Shown here: one piece after another, positions 1 through 13,860 of the stretch
Layout of the letters: each line of letters opens with the position of its first letter
Position numbering within the stretch: position 1 is the first letter of the stretch
Source of the DNA: Pagrus major
Taxonomy: Eukaryota > Chordata > Actinopteri > Spariformes > Sparidae
Direction of reading: 5' to 3'
Assembly: GCF_040436345.1 (NCBI RefSeq)
Contig: NC_133223.1
Coordinates: 20,344,613 to 20,408,612, forward strand
DNA: 64,000 nt
The notes under the pieces: generated by a model
Told to the model about the DNA's origin: nothing
The model's database searches: none
Seen by the model: only the letters and a program-made list of their open reading frames with translations
Made by a program: the position numbers and the translations under genes

Positions 1-3000
1 AATGTGTTCTGTTCTTTTAGCTTTGATACCAGTAATTACTACCTGCCATTCGTTTTCCTACAGTCATTTTGGTATAAAAGTGCTAACCCAATGCTAAAGG
101 ACTTGTATTTGCACGAGCATTAGTTGTGTTGAAAAAACGCTAATGTATATACTGTGATGACTTTTGGATTGTTCTTTAACATGTTGACAAATTGGTCAAG
201 CTATTTTTACTGTCAAGTACAGCATTAAGAGAAAAGTAAATAAAAAAAATGTAAAGCTTATTTTGTGTGCAAACGTGAGCTGGACACCCACCATAAATGA
301 TTTTGGTGAACATCTGTGAAATTTGGTGAACATCTGTGTGTGAGACACCCTGACGTGCTCAACACGTTTCAATTATAATTCAGTATCGTCAATGTAATAT
401 CATCGCAGCAGCATTCAACATGAGCCTGTCCCTGCGCTCAGAGGTAATAAAAAGGTGAACAGCCACATCACTGTACTTGTTTGAATCTTGCTGCGTCCCT
501 TGACAGTACGAGCGGCTGTCACATTTATCAGCACCTCACACAAAGTGTTGCTGCTGCTGCCTCAGGTGGAAGTAACTGGCCATATGAAACAGAGTGAAAG
601 CCTCGGGGACAGACAGGAGCGACAGGAAGAACAACAGACCTGAGAAAACACATTTCTTTGGGCATGGAAACGAGACTGATGTCTCATTTTAATTCACAGA
701 GTGGTCTGTGAATCTGGCGATCTTTTTCTGTTCTAAAACACTAAATTCAAGGACACGACTGATCGATTCTCGGCCTTCTAATTGGCCACCCGTTGAGTTC
801 TTACTCCAAACAAACAGACAGGGCGCAGCATATCAACAGAGCAACTATCCTGCCTTTAGCACAGCCAGCTCAGTTAGCCATTCAGCTAATGGTTAGCTGA
901 TTCTGCCCAGTGGTGTTTTGTGTCTACACCGCTAGCACAGCAGCTTTGGACTGCCGTGAGGAGCACGTGTTCAGGCTCACGTCAGGGGGGACCAAGTGGA
1001 AAATGCTGGCAGGGAGCACTGGAATGAACCAGAACCAGGTGAGCGGGAAACGTTGTCACTAACTCGCTGTCAGTTTGGGATGGCATCATCTGGGGTTCTG
1101 GGAATCTGCACACGTCAATCAATATGGGATCTATTGTTTATACTTACTAGATGCACAATTGTGGGAAAAAAATAATTGATGTTTGAATGCTTGATGAATG
1201 ATTTTTAATGTCCGATAGCCAAACACGAACATTTTAGTCCATTTCGTCATAGTTTTTATGATCAAAGGACTATATTTAGTTTGTCGTCGTCTCCTCTTAG
1301 TCATGAAAAAAATCAGTGTCATTTGCAGCAGCAGGAGGCAGCTACAACCTACGATATGCTGTCACTCACATCAAACAGTGGACACACAAATTATCAACTG
1401 ACTGTTAAATAGAGCGTAGCATCTAGCAGCTTAACAGGCGGATATTTCCTTCAGCAGGTGGTGGAGAACTTACTTAACTATAATACTGTGTCAGCTGTGA
1501 AAATAGACAACTCTTTGCTAACGCCATATTGACTTTTTGATGCGATGATATACCGATGTTTTGTTTACAGCTTGTTGCGCTGCCTGCAATTAGTGAAAAA
1601 TAAATTAAAGCAGGTTTGCAGAACAAGTAGAGAGCATGTTTTCATACCTGGTTGCACTAGAAAATAAATAACAGATTTCCCCCTGTCGCCTCCAGCACCT
1701 TCCATTTCATAATCACTGGCCAAAGCTGATGAAAGTCAAAGATAATCACCTGTACGGCCGCTCTGACTGTCACAGTTGTCAGGCCACTGGTTCAAACCTC
1801 TTCACCTCCAGACTGGAAGAGGATAAGGACATTGTGAAGGTGATGAGAGAGGAGAGCATCTGATTCACCATGCAGCCTTTGCCTCTGTCTCCGTGAGCAG
1901 ATGGTGAGTTGGATCAGTGCCTTTAGATTGGCTGCTATCTTCTCATCTGTGGCCTGTCTCTGCCCGTCAACAGCTGCCTCTCGGGCAGTAAACGTATTGA
2001 TTACAGGTGGCACTGATCTCCAAACAGCCAGGCTGAGGCATCTGGGGCTCAGTGGTAGAAAGAAATAACACACGGAGGAGCACACTGCCGTTCTACCAAA
2101 CGTTACAACAATAATATCGAGATTTATCACACATGTCAAGTGATTCTTAAACAGCACTGAGGATGATAATGACAGCAAAGCCTCCAGCTTCTACTTTTGC
2201 CCTTCAATGTGGAAAAGGTGAGAAGATGTTGTCAATACTGCAAGACTTGCTACATGCAGAACACCAATTGCCTGGAAACCAGGTAACAAGTTTAATTAAA
2301 GTCAGCGTTCATGACAAATACACACATCACCCACACACAAACACACACACCAATTAGTCACAGTACTTCCTGACGGATTAATGATGGTGAAGTAACCGAA
2401 TGTACAGGTGTTCTGCTTCCTACTGTCGTCAGCTGTGTGGGAGGCTTTCTTCTGTAACCCTCATCATAACCCTGATTACACTGTGTGGCCTCATTACTCA
2501 GCCTCCAGAATGTCTACCAGGATTTACATTATCTTAGTTAAAAGGCATGTGGTCCAGTCTTTTTTATTTATTTATTTCTATATAAGTCTGGATCTGAATC
2601 ACATCTAGAAAATGCATGTGATTGCATGTGAAAAGGGGATGTCAAATCAAACCGGCAAAGCATCTGTGGTGACCACATTTTTCCAAATAAATAACTTTAA
2701 AAATCATATCTGTAGATATATTTGGCTGAAAAAATTATATGTATTTTTTACCATAAGAGGGCAATTTTTGACAGCAATGCAAACAATGTGAATGTTTGTT
2801 TCTGCAGTCAGATTTAGTTATTCAAAACACAGCAGTTGGAGACTACTAGTTTAATTAAACTCAGAGTATCTGCCAATACTGCCCACAGGCAGTTGTGGCA
2901 TTAAATGTTGAGTTTTAGGTCCACTATTACTGAAGGTAAATATTGAACTGGGGAAATTATTTTGATAATGACATTGATGAGGAAATTGTATTAAAATAAA

Positions 3001-3653
3001 GTCTGACGAAGGGAGTACAGTGCCGGGGTGGTTTTCTAACCTGGGGCTGAGTCAGTATGGACCACTTGCCCAGCTAATGGCAGCTACTGTAACTACATTT
3101 AGCAGCAGTGTAGCACTTACTTTAGCAACAAAGCGACCGATATCTGTCAACCAGGAAACTAAATCACCATGGTACACCAACTGGCCTTCATCGTTGTTCT
3201 CGGAGGCCCTTGAAGGCCCTGGTCCCGAGCTGCTGGTTATCAGTTTGTTAGCAGTAACTTTAGCAACAAGTAAAGCTATCTGTCCAGAGCTGCTCCAGAT
3301 AAAGAAAGCTTTTACTGGACGAAAAATGACCAGGAACTACTGCAGGATAAGTCATTAACATTTTTAACGATTTTCCAGGAAGATACAAACTCTAAAATAC
3401 CATTAAAAATACCTTCAAAATGTCTTTTTTTTACACAGTTGGGTCTGGTACTGCTGTATAGTTGAGATATGGAGCAAGACATTTGTGATAAAAACAAACA
3501 GCAACAGCAATTTTGACTTCACAGGCACTTTTAGGCTTAAGTTTAGTCGGTACAACCAACGTAGAATAGAAAGACTGGTCTTAATAAAAACCAGCTTTGC
3601 TTAGGACCAGGCTCAGGACCGGTTGGTGCTACCAGCCCTCAGACTCTACACTG

Positions 3654-3666
3654 GTTGCCTAGCAAC
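3654..3666. promoter_or_regulatory. perfect RFX X-box-like palindrome, intergenic
   Basis: GTTGCCTAGCAAC is a perfect inverted repeat of two RFX half sites around one base, and is identical to the site in the nme8 promoter at 18,303. No gene is recognisable nearby, so it may be a distal element, the promoter of a gene or non-coding RNA I cannot see, or a chance palindrome. Confidence 0.4.
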
Positions 3667-5004
3667 ATCAAGCAATAGTTTATATAGTGATTTAATAAGT
3701 CATTTTTACATTTCTGTTTTTCTATGGCTTAAACACTCAATATATAATGTGTTCATTGGAGAGCTTTAGCCGCGCTAATAGAGGATTGTTTTGAGTGGTT
3801 TCCCCTATTTTCCAGTCTTTATGCTAAGCTAAGCTAACAGGCTGCTGGCAGCTCACTATTTCTTTAAGAAATTGAACATTTGAAGCCACTAGAGTGTTAA
3901 AAGTGTTAAGAGACAACATTACTGCCGCCTATTCCTGAATAACAACGCCTACACTTCCCTCCTTGAGAAATGTGGGCATGTGTTGGTATACTAATGATGA
4001 AACCCTGGAAAAGAGAACATGGAAAACAACAGCAGGCTTTCCCTGGACAACACTGCCAACATGCTTTGAATAGTAACTTTGTCAGCATCATGCGAGGTTC
4101 ACTGAGTGCATGTCAGCATGAAAACATGCTGCACCCTGGAGCTAAACAGAACAAAGCTGCTACAGAGAAAGCAAAGCTATTCCTAATAAGAGTGACTTTT
4201 AACTTTTAAATGTCACAGCACATGTACTTGGAGGTAGAATTTATTCGGACTGCTCCATCTAAAATAAGTTTCCTGACCCAGGCTGATGGAGGAGTGCTTA
4301 AGAACATCTGAGGATATTTCTCCAAGGCTGTAATAATAAGGTAAGGGCCTGGTGGAGCACTTTTTAATTACTTAGTCATGGCCAGAGTCCTGCGAGAAGC
4401 GTTTTACCTTGCTCCCAGACTTCCGCACGGAGGCAGTAAGGTCAAATACTTAAGGAAATTAGCAAAGTGAAAACATCAAAATCAAAGGGTCCCTACAGGT
4501 TCTTCTCTTAATTAGCAAAGTTTCACCTAATGTCTTCCACTTTGAGGATGCAAACGAGGGGTAGGTATAAATATCTAAATAATAATGACACTGTAATTCC
4601 CCACAGCACCTTAAACTCATTGAAACAGCGTGTTACAGCATCCTCATGAGCCTGATATTGTTGCTAAATGTCATGGTTACAACCTTGCCAAGCGGGGTGC
4701 AGTCTCCCTCTGACGCTGCCTCCTTCCTGACTTTCATCATTAAACTGCACACATGGGCAAGAGCCTTTGAAAAGCCTGCCACTATTGAGCACTCTTGAAA
4801 GGAAGGCTCTTTTCATTTAGTTGTCTGCTGAAGATGATTTGCATTCAGGGGGTTTTAATTGTGCTGTGTGATGTTCAACAGGCTAAGCTGCTCCAGAGAG
4901 CTCGCTCCTCTCATCTGCATTAGTGATTGATGGCAGCTGATTTTCCCTTGAACTTTCACGGCTGTGGAGTTCAGAGCCCTCGGGTGGGTGTGATGGTAAA
5001 GGAT

Positions 5005-5024
5005 GGAGGAGGAGGAGGAGGAGG
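5005..5024. repeat. (GGA)n microsatellite
   Basis: Six uninterrupted GGA units in a purine-rich stretch. The opposite strand reads as a proline run in an unsupported short frame. No function seen. Confidence 0.85.
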
Positions 5025-7721
5025 GCAGGCAGGAAGCAGGGTGGGCTCACGGATGACAAGCTCTTTAGTCAGTCCATATTCATAGATAATCAGACAATCA
5101 ACCAGAGAGATGCCTTTTGAAAAGGCCTGATTGTAGTTTTCCACGATAGTAAATCCAGTAATCTTCATAATAGGGCTTTTACCATCACTCCATGAGCACA
5201 AAACACTGCGAGGCAACGCTTTCAGAGCATCTTGCATAATTTGACATGTTCTGTTGATGCGGGATGTGAAATAACACACGTGGAGATTGCTCCTCCACAT
5301 GGGGAAATTGTTCAGGGAGCAAGCTAGAAATTACATTAATAGTAAATGGACTGCATTTATATAGTGATTTTCTACTTAAATAGACAAAGTGCAGGTCATA
5401 AATATGTCATGTAAACATGATATGATACGTTTTGTAGCCACATCAATATGGTACTTAGCCTAGGAACGTGTGTGAACGTATCAGTGGTTTGCAGAAACGT
5501 TAACTGCAAACATTTTAGTCTGGCCTTTTCCTCAGATAGTACTCTTACAGTGTTTCTTCTTTTAAGGTGGCTTTGACAATATTTCAGATCTGTGTATCAA
5601 TGTGAACAGTATATAATCCACTGTGTGAGGTTGAGGACCAACTCCACCTATTAGGCTTTTCATTTAATTTGATGAAAAACGGGCATGATTATGTGTTGCA
5701 TCTCCTCATCCATCTGTGTTGTTTTATCTCTCTGTCAACAGGTACAAACAATGAGACAGCACACAGCAGCAGTCTGGCAGGCGCTCAATGCATTTTGTAC
5801 TTAGAGGAAGATTAGCATCACCTGCCAGGCAGCTTTACCTAAAGCACAAATGGCTTCAGAAAAGTATCTAGCTTCAGGAATCAGACTACAGACTGCCTCT
5901 ATTAGCTTGTTGCCAGTTTGTTTCAGGCAAATCAGAGAGCAGTGTGGGATCTTAAATGCATTCAGTGGTATTTTATACCCCAAGCTGATTCCTCCATTTT
6001 GCAGCGTCACCATTTAAACGCTTGGCATTGTGAGTGTTATACGGAGTGGAGGATACCTTTCAGCGCTGAAGCAAAGAAGATTAGCTCAGCCTACAGGTGC
6101 TCGGTGTTGTGCTAACACAATTTGGTGCTAAAAACACACCCAGCAGAGCGAATGTGAATGTGACAATCAATTCCAATTCACTTTACAGACGAGGCAAATT
6201 CAATTAACCTTAATTTTCCGTACATATACTGTAAACGGTGGCCGACACTCACTGCTGAGAGTGTGAATACATCCTTTTTATTGTACGGCAGCTGCATCAC
6301 TCTTCCAGAGAAATAAAAGCATCACAAAGATTGTTGTTGGTTCTGTTTTTGTGGATACATTTTCAGGTGCTGTTGGGATTTAGTTAGACCAATAAAGCCT
6401 TGAGTAAAAGCTTCCCCTTTGCTTATTAGGGAATGCATCTGAGCAGTGTTGGAGGAAACAGTGGACTGCGAGAGCTCGTGGTGGCAGTCCATCCTCCAGC
6501 AGGAGTCAGCACATCATCTTTACTGCATTCAATCTTTGAATAATGCATGCTAGCTAGCCGCATGCATCAGCAGCAGATGCACAAGCCTCTCTATGGCACT
6601 TCTTCTCCTCACAGCCAGACTGAAGGCACTCCATCTGCACCCATCAACACTGAGAAAAAGCTGCCAGCTCCAACAGTAGTAGTGCTGAAGCATCCAGAAA
6701 AAGTTGAGCCGTGAATAGCCCCACTCGCATAAAGTGAACACTGCCTTTCAAAACACGTTGTTTTTGGAAGATTTTGTCAGCAGTGGATGTCACGGCAGGA
6801 TAGAGATTTCTCCTGCCGCCGTACACTACTCCCTCACTGTTACGGCAGTCTGCAGAGATGTGCAGATGTAAGAGATGAAAGGCTGAGGCAGAGCTGGTAG
6901 ATGAGCACCTCGGCTTGCTCTGCATTTGGATTCCAAAGATCACAGCTCCTCGCTCCATTTCACAGCTCATTTTTGCGCCAGCTGCAGCACTTTGAGGACA
7001 CATAGCTTATACGAGAAGCTTTACCATGAGGTTACACGACCTCGGAGAAATCCCCCGGGCTCCCTTTGCATGTCTCCAACTGCGTACTGTCAGTCATTTC
7101 ACATAAAGGATCTCGGAGCGCCACGAGATGCAGAACCTCTCGCAGCCTCCACAGATGTTCAGTTTGTCTCACAACTCACAATTGTTGCAGCTTTGTCTGA
7201 GATTTTAGGATTATGTGATTTGAGGTTTAGACAGAGGCATTTTTCATCTTCTGCTGTTTTGCATTAGTCATGGCCAAATAAGTCTGGCAGTCGTAAATCA
7301 ACTGCTGCCATGTAGAACCTGTACGCCAAAAATCAAAGAACTTGGCAGCCGTGTTGCACTGTCTGGAGTCTGTGCTCTCTGTAAAAAAATGTTCAGTTAT
7401 TTTTCAAACACTCTCGCTGCATCAAGACACCTTTCAAACAACAGACAGAACAAGCGAAAGTAATAAAAGTAACATCTCTGTGACACACTCTGAATCGTGA
7501 TTGGAGGGACTGCAGTGTTTGCTTGTTTTGCTTCGTGACTCACAGTGGCCTCAGACAGATTGCTTTTGTCAAGGACATCAGAACGGCGCTACTGTAAGAG
7601 CCCAGCGAAGCAATAAAGAAAAAAAGCTGAAGAGTGTGATATTACAAATAAAATCTGAACTTCAGAATGAAACCACCACATTGAGCTCTATTCTCATAAG
7701 ACTTGCAGGCAAAAGAGGATG

Positions 7722-7990
7722 AAATCAGCAGAAAGCCGGCAGGGGAATTACATGTGAGAGCGGGCGAGCTTCACTCGAAGCGCTCTATTATCTATAATCA
7801 TTTGGGAGGCTATCTGAAACAAGACCTTTAAACCACAACCCAACCCTCTGAAGACTGCCTACCCACTAATAAACTGGCTTTTCAATTAGCACCTATCTGA
7901 CGTTACAACGATAACACAAAACCAATTACACGCTGTGCTGCAGATAACTCCTAATCCACTTAATAGGTCTGATTTGACTTCTTCTTTTTT
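7722..7990. promoter_or_regulatory. candidate conserved non-coding element
   Basis: About 270 bp of non-repetitive sequence with many short A/T cores (TAATCA, CAATTAG, CCAATTAC, CTTAATAG) and GATAA-like words, and no coding potential. The texture resembles vertebrate developmental enhancers, but no alignment was possible, so this is a weak guess from composition. Confidence 0.2.
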
Positions 7991-8403
7991 CTTCTCCCCT
8001 TCCAACAGGCAGCCCGGGGGCTTTTTGTTCTCCAACCAGGACGAGGTATCACTTTGAATTATCAGTATTGAAGGCACATCTGAGATAGCAGGCTGGCCAA
8101 TCTCCTGGAGGTCCTGATGGTGTTTTTATGTCTGTGTAGGGGGTGTTGATGACAGCTCCGGAGGTGAGAGGAGCAAAGCTCCTGGGGTATCATCTCTGGC
8201 CTCGGGTGCTAACATAGTTAGCATGGATTCACAGTTCAGCATCGCAGCTTTAACACACCTCCGGTGCTGCTTAGATAATGTTGTTAATTAGTTTAAACCT
8301 TAACCACGAGTCGACAGAAATAACATGCAGCTACTTTCCTTGTCTTTTCTTTGCATATTTTACGTTATTGTAATTTTTCAGGGCTGCAATTATCTAATAT
8401 TTT

Positions 8404-9345
8404 CATTATTAAAGGGTAACTCCACCAATTTTACACATTAAATTGTGTTTACAGGTCTTGGGGAGCACTACTACATACAGTATATGCAATTGTTCAAGCA
8501 AGAGTTACACACATTTCATGGTTCTTGCCTTGTTTTTGTTTGTAGTGAACTGATGTTTGGCATTTGAACTGCTGGTCAGATAAAACAAGACATTTGTTTA
8601 CATTGGGTTTGGGGAGATTGTGTTGAGCATTTTTGACTGTTTTTCTGGTGTTTTATAGACTACATGTTTAATTGAAGGGTAACTCCACCAATTTGACACA
8701 TAAATTGTGTATACAGGTCTTGGGGAGAACTACTGCATATGAGAAAAAACTAGTATAAAGCCTTTTGTGGCTCCAGAGGAAGCTGCATGTAATCTGATTA
8801 ACTGCCTCCAGTGATGTGGCTCAGTGGCTAAGTTGCATTCTGGATAATGTAGGCACCAGTTTAGATAAGGAAGAGTGTAATGTGTTTTTAAGCCGCTTAT
8901 AATGAGTCCAACAGTGTTACAGGAGTGCAATGCCAAACCAGTGGACTGCTTTTCAAAACCTGGCTTTATAGTACTTTATAGTTACCCTTGAAAGCAATAA
9001 AATACCACCTCCTGGAGAAAGATAGCTGATTGTAGAGTCTCATCCCCAGGTCATTAAATACTGATGCTTTGGGTTGGCGTCTGACCCGAGCTGCCAGCCC
9101 AAAGCATCAATATTTGACGGTCTGGGAATAAAACTCTACAATCAATCAATCTTTCTCCAGGAAGTTTCATTTTGTTGCTTTAATCATAATTTCAGTCTAT
9201 AAAACAGCAGAAAACAGTAAAAAAAAAAAGTACTCAACACAAAACCAAAGCTTATGTATCAAATGTCTTGTTTTATGTGAGCAGCAGTCCAAACGGCAGC
9301 AATCAGGAAAAACAAGAACCTTCAAATGTTTGGCACTCTCGCTTG
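8404..9345. repeat. foldback (inverted-repeat) element, non-coding
   Basis: Bases 8495-8665 and 9194-9345 are imperfect inverted copies of each other: for example, TAAAACAAGACATTTG on the left matches the reverse complement on the right. A smaller inverted repeat lies inside the spacer, about 9013-9050 against 9125-9166, around the AGAAAGAT..GATTGTAGAG motif. The word GGTAACTCCACCAATTT occurs twice in direct orientation, at about 8416 and 8680. No transposase frame is present, so it looks like a non-autonomous DNA transposon or two nested ones. Ends are approximate. Confidence 0.6.
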
Positions 9346-10477
9346 TTAAAATTGCTAAAGCTGTTAATTGATTATAAAAATAGCTGCAGATTAATCTTCG
9401 CTGCTGATTATATGATCACCAACACGCCCCTGGTACTCCCAGCTCCCAGTACATACAGTATTGCTAGCTGTTCAGTTAACTGAGCCAACTAGATAACAAC
9501 AGCTACGGTTAGCCCCTTGTTTGTTTCGAGTATGAATTCAGAAGGTGGCCGATTCTTATATACTGCACTTTTAATTGGTTTAACCATATCAGAGACTGTG
9601 GTGTATGCACAGAGATTGTTGGTAAAATATATTTCATGAAAAGTAAAAATGACCCTGATAGATATAAAGGATTGTCATTTCTGCTTTTCAGTCTAACCAA
9701 CACAGTGTCAGAGAAAGAGAGAAAAGTGAGGAGCTGGAGATCCGGCAAATGAGGCTTCCTTAAAGCAGCAGAGCTGAATAAGTAGACTGAGTGACTGCAG
9801 CTATTAACCTGCGGCTATTTCAGCCTCGACATATAACAGAGACCTGCTCTAATGATGCCAGAGTCCGCGACAATCTTGCACTTAAATTGACAGAAAGAAA
9901 TTAGCTGGCTCGTTTAGATAAAGACCAACATTCACACTACAGCGGGGAGCAATCATACTCTGTGCAAAGTAACAAACAAAAGAGAGATAAATAATTAAAT
10001 AAATAATGAGAATAATAGTGCCATCCATGTGAAAGCAATCATGATTTTCCACATTACTCAAAACAGGTCCGTAAAGCCGTGAGTGATTTTCTGTCATTGT
10101 GCACCTGATATGAGGCAACCCATCTCATGCATCACACAGTGCACAAATCAGTCATAATTTGCATCAAAATGATACTTCAGTGGAGTCTTTTCTCGCGTCT
10201 CAATGCGTTTTCTCTCTGTTTAAGAAAGCAAACAAAAGCCATTTTTGCTCCGGGTTGATTTCTACCAATGGGTGGGGGGCAGGGGGAGAGATGTTAGATG
10301 CATTTATCAAATATGGCAATTTGCTTAATGGACTCTGACAAAGCCATTGGCGGTCTTTATTTAGATGCAGATGACTTCCTCCATACTGGCTTCCTCTGTC
10401 ACTGGCAGAGCCGCCTGTCAGGGAAAAGAGAAGAAAACTCCCTCCTGTTTCCACAGACTGACAGTCAATCACTGTCG

Positions 10478-10502
10478 CTGTCTGTCTGTCTGTCTGTCTG
10501 TA
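10478..10502. repeat. (GTCT)n microsatellite
   Basis: Tandem GTCT/CTGT units, about six copies, followed by degenerate CTGACTGACTGCCTGCC. Simple tetranucleotide repeat with no other role visible. Confidence 0.85.
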
Positions 10503-13500
10503 TGCGAGACTGACTGACTGCCTGCCTGTCTGTACTCCCTCTCAGCCCCCTTTGACTCACACTATTTCCCCCCTTTGCTCTGTATAAATTCTCCATTAAT
10601 GCAGCAAAAAGAGAACAAGCCATCTTTCAGCTGGACTGCTGCATGTGTATGAAGGCACGCGCAGTCATGGTTGTCATGATGTAAAAGAAAAAATGGGAAG
10701 TTGGCAGAGGGAGCAGGTCTAAAACTGTGTCTATGTTTCATTACATCCAGCAGGATATCACTCAAAAGCATAGCTGTCAGTCCTAAACACAGCCTGGTGA
10801 AATAGTGGGATGAAATAGCGTTTCTAATTCTTTCAGTTTGACAGTACTCCACTTTATACACCATGACTTTTAACAAATATGCCAGCAAAAAATTAAGCTA
10901 TTCTGTATTCAATTGCTGTATTGCTTACGGGATAAGTTTTAGGCCTGGAAGAGCTGATAAGAATGCAACCAGCATACTGAAAGCACAGGGCTTCCTCGCT
11001 GTTAAAAAACTCTTAGAGCTGTATGTATGTGTGTGAGAGTGTGTGTGTTAAGGGGAGTGAGATGGAGAGGAGGGGTGGTTCAATGTTGAGGCAACAGTGC
11101 CCTCTTGGAAAGAAAGCCTCCGCTGTTGGATATTATCTTGATATTATCACATAATTCTGATGTTTCTTGCACCAATTATATTTTTATACCCAATATGTGC
11201 ATGGAAAAAGCAGCATAAGCACATTTGGGATATTTTCTCTTTAAAAAAGTATATAATTAATTGATAGCATGAGTGAAGTGAAATACATTTATATTATATA
11301 TATATATCTTTGTCTGCATCTCAAATAAAGACAAGGGGACCTTGCTTTTCATCACCTGCTGACGCTGCATTAGAACATTTTGGTTGATGTGTCACTTCCA
11401 TTAGATGTTATACAGTAACACTCTGTAATATCCATCATTAAAGCAATGCTATGTAACTGTAAGTTATTCTGGAGAAAGATAATTGATTGTTGAGTTTTTG
11501 TCAAGTATAAGACTGTTAAAGTACATGATTAGACATCAGTCGCATAAGTGATGTCATCTCATTTAACGCTCACCAAAAATGATAAATGAACCCTTGTAGA
11601 GCCTGTCGAGTCTATTAGCTAGCTCACTAAACTGACCAACTCGCCTTTCTCATAAGTCTAGCTGTCAATATGAACAGACTTGTTGTGACTTTCACCTTTT
11701 TTCAGTTTTTCTGTGCTGAGGTGACGACCATGTTGGTGTTGGTGATGCATATTGAGTTCACTGGTGTTTTACTATCTTTACAACCAACTGTGACTTTCTT
11801 GACTCGCAAAATTGTCTTTTTAATTGACAAACATCATATGTGTAATTCATGGCGCAATTCAAACAGGATCAATCATTGATTCATCTCTTCCCATTGACTA
11901 CTGCACAATGTTTTTGGTCTACTGGGCACACAAATCGCCTGTGGCTATGCTAAACTGTCTATTTTATCTCTACTTTTTGATGTTTAGTTGTTGAGTCAAT
12001 AAAAAAAAAAAAAAAAATAATCTGCTGAATGATTCATCGTGATGAAAACAGTCATTAGTTGCAGCCTTACACCGACCCCTTTAAAAATACTGTATCTCAT
12101 AGTAGGGAAGAAACAAGTAATATGATGACAAGAAAACAAATGAAGATATTTTGTTTGCTTTGAACAATTCCTTACTGGCACGCTGCTACAGACCAACTGG
12201 GATTTCTACAACATTTGTTCCTCAACAATTAGACTAAAGCCCATTGGGTTTATTCTTTGAGGATGGTAGGAGGAAGCCTCTTCCAAAAATAAACACAACA
12301 AATGGAGTTCTTCTTTAATGAGGCTTAAATATGACTTCTGTGCTTAAGATGTGTTAATGGAGATTAATCTTCAGCACTGTCGCAGCCTCAAATCCTCTGC
12401 GTCTTTCATCATTGAGGGGGAAGATTAACAGCAATGCACCAGGGAGGTGATAAGTGGGTTCCTCTGTAGTCCACATGGGATCTGACAGCCCACTGAGAGA
12501 CCGGCGAAGGGCCTGCATTGAACCATGGAAACCTCTCACATTAGTATGGTAACCAACTTCAAGCAAAGACCTTCAAAGTCTGTCAAACAAATGGCCCGTG
12601 GCAAAGACTCTGACATCCTGCAGAATGAGTTTCTCTGAATTCAGTCCAGGGTCAGCGGTGAAGTACTGTTGGATTTACACGTTTTACTTGACTTGAAGTC
12701 TATTGTTTGATGTTTATGGAGCACAATGTTTTGAGGCCATAAATAAAAAAGGCTTTTGCTTTCAGACATAATTTGAGCAGACAAGAGCACAGAAGTTTGT
12801 CCATAACTGCACAAGGAACCTAAATGAGTCAGACGTAATTTTAAGATAAAAGCTAAAAACAATTCGACTCTCAGCAGCATTGATGCACGCAGACTTTGAG
12901 GAATATTCGCAGAGACATGATTACTCACCCCCTATCAAGATATAGAAAGTAAAACAACATGTCTTTCAAGTTTTCACATTCATTCCTTGTCCTTCCTGAT
13001 CAGCTTCACAGGTTTCATTAGCTGTGCAATTAACTTAACTTAAATCGACGCTAATTGATGTGATTCAATAAGATGTGCCTACATGCCTCAAACTATTTAT
13101 CAATATATAACTTTTTTGACATGCGCAAAGTGTGAAGTGTCTAATCTGCCGATATACATCTGTCAAGGCACAGACCCCTACGAAGTGACAGATTTTTTAA
13201 ATGAAATTTGGCTTGTTCTGCTACAGTGTATCAGGAGCCCGCTACTCCAGATTCCTTTGTAAAAGTATCGTAATTTTTTTGTTTTTTTGCTAACCAGTAA
13301 ATGTACACCTTTGACAGTTTGAAAAAATGATGACTTGTGATTCTGCACAAAATTCTTATTAATTCAGCATACAGACTTCTGACAAAGCTACAGTCAAACA
13401 AACAACAGGCAGACTGAAAGACTGAAAGTCGACTTTATTGTTATAAGTGATACTGCTTTGATTTAAGTGGATTTGTAAAAGGTCTTGTGGTATTGTTATA

Positions 13501-13689
13501 CAGAATATTCGCTATGTTTCTGTCAATCCTGGAAACGTGTTTCACACCACCTAATGTTAGCCCCTACATGGGGCAAATGTGCTCAGAAAGAATGCATCAA
13601 CAATAGGTTGATAGACTAAATAGATAAATTGTCAGCGTCTCCAAAAACGGCATCTCCGTTCCTATATAAACATGACCATTGCAGTGGTA

Positions 13690-13860
13690 TGCCACGGTTT
13701 AGTTAGGTTTAGGCAAAAAACTACTTAGTTGGGTTTAGGCAACAAAGCTACGTGGTTACCGAAGTAATTTACATAATGTTATGTACATGGCGTAACTTCA
13801 CTACGTTAGTAAGTTAAAAGGACTCACCGTTGACTTCTGGTTTCACTCTGGACACGAACA
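13690..13860. repeat. GGTTTAGGCA-type dispersed repeat fragment
   Basis: Contains two close copies of a (G)GTTTAGGCAA unit separated by CTACTTAGTTG and then a GTTACCGAAGTAA stretch. From memory this motif pattern is frequent in teleost genomes. A related GGTTTAGGAAAA segment occurs near 62,630. Element class and exact ends are not determined. Confidence 0.35.

Larger units (their letters stand above)
1..8403. other. intergenic DNA, no gene supported
   Basis: I see no exon chain here: the open frames are short, carry no recognisable protein family and are not bounded by splice signals in matching phase. The stretch contains a perfect X-box palindrome at 3654, a short GGA repeat near 5,005 and long mixed-composition blocks (about 4,320-4,930, 6,240-7,270 and 7,720-7,990) rich in homeodomain-type TAAT cores, which could be conserved regulatory DNA. 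That last point is inference from composition only. Confidence 0.6.

Noticed and set aside
8812..8835. TGGCTCAGTGGCTAAG as a tRNA A box
   Set aside because: No matching B box or acceptor stem follows at tRNA spacing, and it lies inside the foldback element.
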